Shown: one piece after another, positions 56,339-64,000 of the stretch | How positions within the stretch are numbered: position 1 is the first letter of the stretch | Layout: each line of letters begins with the position of its first letter | Assembly (NCBI RefSeq): GCF_015706575.1 | Contig: NW_024037067.1 | Coordinates: 8,259,909 to 8,323,908, forward strand | Reading direction: 5' to 3' | DNA from: Patiria miniata | Taxonomy: Eukaryota; Echinodermata; Asteroidea; Valvatida; Asterinidae | DNA: 64,000 bases | Position numbers and translations under genes: made by a program | Notes under the pieces: model-generated | Databases searched by the model: none | Seen by the model: only the letters and a program-made list of their open reading frames with translations | Told to the model about the DNA's origin: nothing

Positions 56339-57136
56339 ATTATAAAGACTTCATGAATTTGTAAATGATTTATCTATTACATACACACCAGGGATGAGTA
56401 TTGCTGGGGAAAAAATGCTGTATGTGGAAGAGTGCGGGATATAGTTTGTAATAAATACAGAGATACATCGTTGAGTATAATGTTTTGCTGTTCATTTTTT
56501 CCCATTTATATGCTTATGGTTCAAACTTTGCACTTTGGTCAGCTCGGTAGTTAACCTTTTTTTCCAAAAGGGTATTGTCAAGAAGGTGTAAGTTTAAAAT
56601 AATGGGGTTTTTTCATAATAACGTAAAAATGAATGCAAGTTTGATTTAAACATCGTTTAAAATAACGTCCAGACATTGTGTCCTCGTGGTTCAATGGATT
56701 CGTGGTCTGTGGGTAAGGCTGCAGGTTATCGTAATTTCTTCGCACGATGGGAGACATCGGTTATTAGGGAGACATTTTCATGTCTCCATAATGTCACAGA
56801 ACCCCCCCCCCCCCCCTTAGAGGCCAAATTTTACAGTCGCAATTACATTATATTTGTTGCTCGTGATCTAATTAGTAAACATATCGAGATTCGTGGGAAA
56901 AGGACAAGGGAATATTGGGTTAGGACACATTTAAGTTTGAAAAATTTTGTGCACAAGTCTATGGGGATGTCTCCCAAATTAATGTCCAATCCAAGGTAAT
57001 AATAATAATTATTATTATTATTACTGAATGTTGTTTTAATAGGTGATCCATGATGTTAATGTTCTGCACATACCCAGTGACTAGTGATGAGGTCACTGTA
57101 TTGCACGTCTATTCAGCCGGCAAATGTATTGCAGCA
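56339..57136. other. Intergenic, no gene seen
   Basis: A C homopolymer of about 16 bases near 56801-56816 and an ATT/AAT tract at 57000-57025. A plus-strand frame at 56676-56999 lacks domain support. Confidence 0.45.
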
Positions 57137-57310
57137 TACACTGTTATTTCGGTTGTGTAAAAATCAAACGGTTGTGTACTATATCAACCTAGCAACCCGT
57201 TGTGTAAACTGTTGTTTACACAACTTGGGTAAACTATTACACAACTTGTTTAATTTATTTACACAACTGGTTGCTAGGTTCATATAGTACACAACCGACA
57301 TAACAGTGTA
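57137..57310. mobile_element. TA-flanked 170-bp palindromic MITE
   Basis: TA flanks (57137-57138, 57309-57310). TIRs CACTGTTATTTCGGTTGTGT and ACACAACCGACATAACAGTG (one mismatch or gap). Inner inverted blocks CCTAGCAACC / GGTTGCTAGG and several ACACAAC/GTTGTGT repeats. Tc1/mariner-like by flank (inference). Confidence 0.83.
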
Positions 57311-57920
57311 CATAGTGATTTTAATAAAATCCTGATTGTTACCAGACGACAGAACAGTTGTAGAAACATCTATAAATTTGTAATTGATGTCGATCTATTA
57401 AATGTACACCAAGGATGAGTATCGCTAGGGTATAAAACGCTGTATGTGGAATACTGCGGGCTGAAATGCAGTAGTTTAAATATAGAGATATTTTGCATGC
57501 AAACAAGTTCAATTGTTATTAATAAATATAGGCAATTGAGCCCAATGTTATTAATAAAAGTAGGCAATTTAGTCGTTTGGGCATGGAGTAATTGTCAATT
57601 AAGCGAAGAAGGAAGAAAATGGAACCCGCCCGTTTATTAGCTGGCCTCGAGGCAAATTAAAGACGTATATCGATCCAGTTGCTTGACGTTAATGTAAATA
57701 GGCTGGAGCAACGTGGACGGACCATTGTTCAATTGAGAAACCATTACAATTACAAACAATGACCATCGTTTCGGTTACCGTGGAAACTATATGACGACAA
57801 TTAAAACAAAGTGATTTTTTTCAGACGTAAAGGCTAGTCGCGAAGGAGTGGTGCGATCGCCGTTGTGACGCAGATACCGCAGTGAAGAACTGCTGCCTGC
57901 AAACGAAAAACCCACTTAAA
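57311..57920. other. Upstream region of gene 2
   Basis: Positions 57830-57900 align with 52485-52560 upstream of gene 1 (GGAGTGGTGCG.TCGCCGTT, GACGCAGATAC, GAACTGCTG.CTGC), so the 5' UTR/promoter-proximal DNA is shared. A TTTTTTTCAG precedes it at about 57815-57824 and might be an acceptor for a 5' UTR intron. Confidence 0.55.
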
Positions 57921-58107
57921 ATGTTGGTGTTAGTTTTGGCTTTTGGGTTTGTTAGTACCCTCTCTTTGCTACCCGTACGAGGAAAGATGTGTAGCGCCAT
58001 GATCAAGGCTGCACCCGGTGATGATCTGACCGCGCTTCGTGACAAGGCTTTCGCGGCTTTCAGAACAGAGTGCCGTGGTAAACAAGGCAATCTCGACGAC
58101 ACCAAAT
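57921..58107 (+). CDS. Farnesoic-acid-methyltransferase-like secreted protein, gene 2, exon 1
   Basis: ATG at 57921 matches the start of gene 1; an in-frame ATG 13 codons upstream (57882) is not conserved in gene 1, so I prefer 57921. It encodes the same signal peptide and linker as gene 1, with only two residue changes (Glu to Asp, Asn to Asp). It ends CAAAT|GTAAGT, phase 1, 187 nt. With 59569-59730 and 60094-60416 it gives 672 nt, or 223 residues plus stop. Predicted to be secreted, with one Methyltransf_FA-like domain; partner or ligand unknown. Tandem arrangement and identical intron phases show a local gene duplication. Confidence 0.85.
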
Positions 58108-58134
58108 GTAAGTGATTGTGTTAATACCATTGCA

Positions 58135-58291
58135 ATGGGAGACTTTTGAGACGTTGGTGGCAGCGAACATGACGGTCCTTTTTCCATGGTTTGCGTCATA
58201 TTGAGCATGCGCGCTTTGACTTAAACATGACGTAAACAATTGAAAAAAGACCGGAATGTTTTCTACCACCAACGTCTCAAAAGTCTCCCAT
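58135..58291. mobile_element. 157-bp MITE in intron 1 of gene 2
   Basis: Perfect 26-bp TIRs: ATGGGAGACTTTTGAGACGT then TGGTGG, inverted at 58266-58291. Absent from the same position in gene 1, so it inserted after the duplication. Confidence 0.88.
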
Positions 58292-59568
58292 TTCAAGTGC
58301 AACTAAAGTATGTTCTTAATTAAGGGAAACACTCGAAATGGTGAGTGTTTCTAGAATGATCCTACTGAACCAAATGATAGTCATGGCGCGCACTGAACGA
58401 ATCTTATCAAAAGAATCGGTGTAAGACTAAAATTCTGATATCACTATCTGTTTAGGCCTATTTGTCAGTGCAACAAGATTGCTGAAATGCCATGATTGCC
58501 AACAGTATTGATACGAAATGCAAATTAGGAGGCGAAGTAACAAGTGTTAGTCTTTTTGTCCTATAACGTTCCACAAGAATCTTTATGCAGTCATGATTGC
58601 TTTTCAAAAGGACCGTGGTGTGGACTTTTTCCCTGTTATTCAATTTCTTTGACATGCAATGTTTTTCTCAACTCACCTTTTTTCAGTCTTAGTATCGCTG
58701 TTTTTGGAGACATGTGATCGTTTAGTTTTACACTTAATAAGATTTCAGTACTGTAAAGGTTGCAGACCAGTAAACAGTCCCGAATTTCAATATTTTTGAT
58801 AATTCTGTTAGAGCATTTCTGTTGGCCATAAACTTGAGGGTTTATAAAAAACAATAATATGGACGCCGTGCACAGGACTGCGAAGTCGTATTTCTTTGAA
58901 ATTCGGATGAAATTAGGCCCTACAATTACTCTATTTTGAAATAGAGCACAGGAATTACATTTCAAAATGTTGATGGCAATTCCTTCCAAAAGTCATGTTA
59001 ACTCCCAAAAATGAACAGAATTTGAAAATGATGATATAAGCTTTGAATTTGATGTGTTGTCTCAAACACCTTGGAGAAATGTCAGTATTTTTCCTGAATT
59101 TCGGAATGGGCATATTAATCACTGGGGTCTATGGCAGTTAATTTACTAGTTTGCAAAATCATAAGCAAAATAGCGATGCCGTCTAAAGTAAATGATCACA
59201 GACCGATTTAATGTTTTTAGGCAATTTTCTTATTATGTCCTCGGAACAAGTAAATGTAAACATCCATTTTTTTTTCAATTATACATTTGTTTTGCGGTTA
59301 GTGGGCAATTTCAATTGATAATCCGAAACTGTACAGTAACAGCCTAAAGTAGATAGCCCCATCCAACAGCGCCCACAAGGGTCAAACACACTACGATATA
59401 CAATGTAATGGTCTTTATATAGGCTTACATCAAACAATATTGGCCTATAACATTCTTACACTATATATATGTACCTTCTTATTTCGTGAAGACTACAAAG
59501 TTCTTTTTGATATCCGTCGGTTTTGTTCGTTTATTTCTGTATTACCCGGGGTTCACAACTTCACACAG
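58292..59568 (+). other. Remainder of intron 1 of gene 2
   Basis: 58380-58683 corresponds to the segment present twice in gene 1's intron. The rest shows nothing recognisable. Confidence 0.6.
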
Positions 59569-59730
59569 CTTGCTCATTCTTTTTGGAGTCGTCCAACCCT
59601 GCAGCTGCCACGTTCATCTTGCAGCCACTGAGGGCGCCTTTCCGGTTGGACTTCGAAGTGAAGACCCTACGCAGTGCCAATATAGTCTTGGCGGAGGACG
59701 AGACAGAAGTATCTGTATTTGCCTGGATAA
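59569..59730 (+). CDS. FA-methyltransferase-like gene 2, exon 2
   Basis: Acceptor CACACAG|CTTGC, donor GGATAA|GTGAGT; 162 nt, phase 1-1, as in gene 1. It encodes SCSFFLESSNPAAATFILQP, LRAPFRLDFEVKTLRSANIV and LAEDETEVSVFAWI. Same length as the gene 1 exon, with about 15% nucleotide difference. Confidence 0.82.
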
Positions 59731-60093
59731 GTGAGTGTTGACCAACCCTTATTTAATCTATTTTTAACGGCTAAAAACTTGCTTAAAACATAACGAAGAG
59801 AATAACGAAGAGAATAATTAAGTGATTGTGGGCGGATTCTGTACACGTTTCTTTTGAGTTAAAAACACAATTGAAAATTATTGCTAGCCCCTTTTTTCAA
59901 TAATTATAATAATTTATGCCCATTAAGTTAATTTAACGGACTTCGGAAAGGTAAATATTTATACTAACGGGACAAATTATCCCGTGTCCACTGGATAATA
60001 TAAAATTATTTTTATGAAAATGAAACTAAAATCATGTCAATATAATGTTGGGTTTGCATATTTTCTTGCCAAATGTTTTATTGATATCAACAG

Positions 60094-60416
60094 CCATTGG
60101 CGGCTGGAGCGCACAGATGTCGGTTATCCGAGCCTGTTTCGTCCATGACTCACCGGAATGCCAACAGTTGTTGGGTGGGCGTTCACAACACATCGAGGGA
60201 GATATCGTCAATGGCACTGAAAGTCGCCCCTTCTGGATCGAGTTCAAACACGGCGTGGTGACCGTCGGCAAAGGAGGACAGGAGGAGGCTTTCTTGGAGT
60301 GGGACGCCGCTGCGTATCATCGTCGCAACATATCAACGCCGGTATACCTTGGTATAAGTGCTTGGAGTTATGTAGGCTTATCCGCGGACTGGGTGTTCTA
60401 CCAATTCTGTGCGTAG
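60094..60416 (+). CDS. FA-methyltransferase-like gene 2, exon 3 (last coding)
   Basis: Acceptor ATCAACAG|CCATTGG. It encodes TIGGWSAQMSVIRACF, RPFWIEFKHGVVTVGKGG, EEAFLEWDAAAY, STPVYLGISAWSYV and DWVFYQFCA, with the stop ending at 60416. It is 323 nt, six longer than in gene 1. The stretch from KHGVV to EWDAAAYH is unchanged between the paralogues, while the N-terminal third varies. AATAAA at 60641-60646 may be the polyadenylation signal. Confidence 0.86.
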
Positions 60417-60914
60417 GAAACCAAAAGCAATGGGTCTAATGAGGGCGCTGTATTACGAGGCACAGACAGTTGAAAAAAAATACGTATATTTTAGCAAATA
60501 AGTGCAGGTAATATGGGACCATTAAGCTCAATTACATAATTTGCATAAAGATAGACAAAGTAAATTCAAAAGAAACATCGGTCAATTTTCAGATTTAAAA
60601 AATGTCGTTTTTTAAGTATAGCAACCCGTAAACTTACGTCAATAAACTGAGACGTCTATTTTTAGGCCAGCCCTAAAGACGGCGCCCTCATTCGCTCATT
60701 ATGGCCAAGTAGACAACTGAAACGTGATAACGTTACCTTTTTATTACACGTGTGCTTACACTGGGACAGAATCTTATAGTCTTGAAAGTGATCAGACGAT
60801 GGCTATATTGTCGTGGTGAGAGTTTTCCCTGTTTTCTTTTCATTATTTATGCTTGCAGTCTATCTATTAGTCTGCGCAAATGTTGCACTTTTGCTACTTT
60901 GGTAGTAAGGCCAA
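60417..60914. other. 3' flank of gene 2
   Basis: The first 60 bp align with the gene 1 3' flank. AATAAA at 60641-60646. No other gene. Confidence 0.5.
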
Positions 60915-61150
60915 AGGGTTTGACTGGAATCCTGCTGCTGCACAATTTAAAGTGTTTTAGATGGGGGTTACGATCGAGTATAAGCTTTATGTGGCCTCTC
61001 TGGACTCCCTTAAATTTTGCACTAAATTTAGTCTGGCACCATTTGCAGTCATCAGCCGACATTGAAGAACAAAAAAATAAAAAAAAAAAAGCCGCGTCGC
61101 TGCACCACTTTTAGGGCAAGCTCCACACCAGAAACCGGAGACTTTTTTTC
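60915..61150 (-). mobile_element. TIR element family T2, truncated copy
   Basis: In reverse orientation it matches 23544-23780 (GGTTTGACTGGAATCCTGCT, CATTTGCAGTCATCAGCCGA, CACACCAGAAACCGGAGAC). Only one terminus is kept, and the half facing gene 2 is missing. Confidence 0.75.
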
Positions 61151-61784
61151 GCCTAATAAAGCATTTTTATTAACTATTCGTTTCAATATAGTATTTTTCA
61201 TTTCGTTTCAATATCGTATATTTTATTTTGTTTCAATATCGTATAAAATAACGCATAGATGGCATTTTCAAAGTGATCCATAATGATCAGTATTCGCTTT
61301 GTTTCTTTTCTCAAGCGATATGCTAAATCAAGCTAGCTTTTTAAAAGTTGCACTTTTGTCAAGTTGGTATTATAATTGTATTTAGCTGTAACACAAAGCA
61401 AGTGTAATTTATAAAGGGGTGATGCATAATATAGCGAAGAAAAATTGTGGGTTTTTGTGATCTCAATTCATTGTAATATCGTGTTAAAAAAAGTAGGCCA
61501 ACAGAAAGTTAAAGTTCATTAAGTTATCCACGATGTTAAGGTTAAATTTATACTTACCGAGTGGCAAGCGATGCAGTCATCGTCTACGCCCCAACAAACT
61601 GTATCCTGTATTATTTAATAAATGTCTTTTTTGCATATCTTGCTAGTTTTAAACAATAATAGTTATACAGACAGCTGTATACTCAGTAATGTAAATCGAT
61701 ATTTTTAACAGTTCTTTAGCAGATTTATTAAATGTACACCAGCGATCTATTTAATGAACACCAAGGTTAAATATCGCTGTGGAG
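61151..61784. other. Intergenic, no gene seen
   Basis: Near 61190-61250 a short GTTTCAATATCGTAT-like motif repeats three times. Nothing else. Confidence 0.45.
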
Positions 61785-62010
61785 GAAACCCCCTAGACTG
61801 AACAGTGTCTTCTTGATCATAGCAACAGTTGTCCGGAAAAGCATGACAAATTGTCAATCTCAAGAATGTTGTTGCTATGATGTCATTTCAAGAAGACACT
61901 GTTCAGATTAGGGGTTTTCTGTTCAAACTGTGAACCAAAAATTTGCTCAATGAAACTATTTTGTGAGAAATATTTGCTCATTGACTCCATGCGATGTACT
62001 GACGCTACAA
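61785..62010 (+). repeat. Dispersed repeat family R1, copy C, with inverted repeat
   Basis: AAACCCCCTAGACTGAACAG then TGTCTTCTTGATCATAGCAA at the left is mirrored within 130 bp (TTGCTATGATGTCATTTCAA, GAAGACACTGTTCAGATTAG). The right-hand side matches copies A and B. The inverted pair may mark the terminus of the family. Confidence 0.65.
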
Positions 62011-62187
62011 TGAATTTGAAAATATTGAATAAAATCCGTATCCTCTCCGAATGATCCCCGTTTGCTATTTTCCAGTTCTGTATCGTGACTTTGGGCGTGA
62101 TCCCTGGCTGTATGGCATACTGGTTTATGGCTTCTGACTAGCGCCCGTTGAACAAGGATATTGACTAACTTGGGAGCCGCCAACATA

Positions 62188-62261
62188 GGGCTGGCTGGCT
62201 CGGTTGGTAAAAGCACCGGGAACGGCTGTCCGGAGGTCGTAGGTTCAAGCCCCGCTCTAGT
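62188..62261 (+). other. tRNA-like sequence (SINE head)
   Basis: TGGCTCGGTTGGTAAAAGC (A-box) and GTAGGTTCAAGCCCC (B-box) are spaced as in tRNAs. No complete acceptor stem seen. Not the same sequence as the tRNA-like modules at 22.3 or 51.4 kb. Confidence 0.55.
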
Positions 62262-62924
62262 AAATTTCTTTGTTCAAATTTTCAATCTTTAAAAAGTGAA
62301 ACTTTTAATATAATTTACCAAAAAGGATTGTCAAAATAGTTTTAAGATCTTAAAGAGGAGTAGAAAAATGCACAAAAAGTGTACCTTAGAATTAATTTCA
62401 TGGCCCTTGTATGACTTTGACTATAAATGACTTTTAAATTGAAGTTGTGAATTGCAATGGAGACAGAGAAACCATTCTAACTATCGAACAGATGAGAGTG
62501 CAACCCTGTATTAAAATTTCTATAGGCACTAGTGCTAAATACCCGTACTTCAAAATTCTTATAAAACTACTCAGAACTCTCACAGGTATTTAAACTGCAC
62601 AGAAAGATGATGATCAACATGTCATCTTTCATTTTCTTGTCAGTTTTTGGTGGGTTGGCCATTGACTTTTCGAGAAATTCTCACCCAAAAGAAGCCGACC
62701 CCTATTTTTCCCAAAGCCGAAAAGTAGCCATCTTGAAAAACGATCCATCCACAACATGGCAAAAAAACCCAACATTTTTGAGCCCAATTACATCCAAAAT
62801 GCCCAGAATTGGAAGCCCCAAATCCGGGCCAGAGGTTGATTGCCATATTTCTTCACTTCCCCAAGTTTATGGCTCTCAGGACTCTCTAATATAGATTATT
62901 TTTGAGGGTATAACTTTATTCATT
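62262..62924. other. Intergenic, no gene seen
   Basis: Some blocks resemble 27110-27190 (AGAGGAGTAGAAA..TGCACAAAA). No gene. Confidence 0.4.
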
Positions 62925-64000
62925 TTGACCTTCAAACCAAGCCCAACGAGCCTGTACCCAAAGGGCAACCCTCTTGTGCGGTAAGAAACCAAAATCTCAT
63001 TTCTAAATCAAGTTATCATCCACAAATCATTAACCTTTAACTCACCACGGTGAACTTGAACGAAGACTATTTGACCCCCAACCAATCCCAACTTGCCACT
63101 ACCCAAGGGCAACCCCCTACTGACGTTAGACGCCCAAATCACACTTCTAACTCAGGTTATCATCCGGAAACCATTAACCTTTAACTTAGCACGGTGACCT
63201 TGACCTTTGCCCTTTAGGCCCCAAAACCAATCCTAATTTGCCAGTACCCAAGGGCAACCCCCTACCGAAGTTAGACAGTTTTAACTCAACTTATCATCCA
63301 GAAACCATTAAAATTTAACTCACTAAAGTGACTTTCACCTTTGACCTTTTGACTCCAAAACCAATCCCAACTTGTCTGTACCCAAGGGCAACCCCCAACA
63401 AACAGCGAATATAATTATAGCAGTATTTTTTTCTTGATGTTACAAGATGGATCCAAATATTTCGTGTTCACTGAATCCACCTTATAGTAAAGCCTTCACA
63501 CTGTACATGGGGTTATAATAGTTTTAAAACATATTGAATTTATAATATTTGCTTAACAACTATGCATTAATCAAATAATGTTTTATCCCACTGTATTGAA
63601 TTTTATTGTATTTGTAATGTATCGTATATACATGTTTGTAGTAATTATTTATTGTATGCAGGGCCCCAATGGAAACCAGTTTTCAACTGTTTGGGCATAC
63701 CCTGGGTAAATAAATGTAATAAATATATAAATAAATAAATAAACCGAAGTAAGACACCAAAATCTCAGTTCTAACTCATGTTATCATCCGGAAGCCATTG
63801 ACCTTTAACTCACCACGGTGACCTTGACCTTTGCCCTTTTGACCCTAAAACATTCCCCAACTTGCCTGTACCCGTACCCAAGGGCAACCGCCTACGTAAG
63901 TTAGACACCAAAACCTCAGTTTTAACTCAAATTATCAACAGGAAACCCTTTACCTTTAATTCACCACGGTGACCTTGACCTTTAACCTTGAGGCCCCCAA
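62925..64000 (+). repeat. Tandem array of about 135-145-bp units running off the window
   Basis: ACCCAAGGGCAACC recurs at about 62957, 63101, 63246, 63380 and 63879. Each unit also has GGTTATCATCCGGAAACCAT and CACGGTGACCTTGACCTTTG. Interrupted by a LINE tail at 63400-63744. The array continues past 64000. Confidence 0.85.
63400..63744 (+). mobile_element. 3' tail of a CR1/L2-like non-LTR retrotransposon
   Basis: Ends with GGGCCCCAATGGAAACCAG, TTTGGGCATACCCTGGG, then TAAATAAATGTAATAAATAT and an AAAT repeat, the usual form of CR1/L2-like 3' ends. It splits one repeat unit between CAACCCCC and CCGAAGTAAGACACC, so it inserted into a pre-existing array. No ORF retained. Confidence 0.7.

Overview
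This is eukaryotic, animal nuclear DNA. The real coding segments are short exons with GT/AG splice sites and phase-1 boundaries, they encode secreted or extracellular modules (C-type lectin, laminin-G-like, immunoglobulin-like, farnesoic-acid-methyltransferase-like), and most of the window is transposon-derived. The domain types and the mix of Penelope-like, Ty3/gypsy, CR1/L2-like and many non-autonomous terminal-inverted-repeat (TIR) elements fit a marine invertebrate (lophotrochozoan or invertebrate deuterostome). The species cannot be fixed from the sequence alone.

Layout. 0-9 kb: retrotransposon tail, TIR elements, a Helitron-like 3' end and a broken Penelope-like element. 9-12 kb: two minus-strand exons (laminin-G-like, then Ig-like) that splice in frame. 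12-13 kb: nested palindromic elements. 13.4-21.25 kb: a 7.9-kb element with 620-645-bp inverted arms around about 88 copies of a 64-bp repeat. 21-26 kb: a tandemly duplicated block rich in TGACGTCA palindromes. 28 kb: first exon of a minus-strand secreted C-type lectin. 30.7-34.5 kb: decayed minus-strand Ty3/gypsy element with a hAT-like MITE inside. 35.65-41.49 kb: a second inverted-repeat element, again holding a 64-bp tandem array (about 42 copies). 41.8-47.3 kb: an array with alternating long and short units, two TTAA-flanked MITEs and an inverted pair of TGACCT-rich arrays. 50-61 kb: duplicated upstream DNA and two tandem plus-strand genes, each with three exons, encoding secreted proteins of 221 and 223 residues with a farnesoic-acid-methyltransferase-like domain. 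61-64 kb: more repeats and a tandem array running off the end.

The most unusual feature is the recurrence of one architecture, inverted arms around an internal tandem array, in two large elements with unrelated arms but the same 64-bp period and two short shared unit blocks in the same order. The arms of the first element contain a decayed unit-like copy, which suggests where its array came from. At least two smaller elements (12.2-12.9 kb and 45.3-47.3 kb) have a similar design. The second main observation is the paralogous gene pair, whose first exon is about 2% diverged while the second is about 15% diverged. All calls come from reading the sequence; no database search was run.
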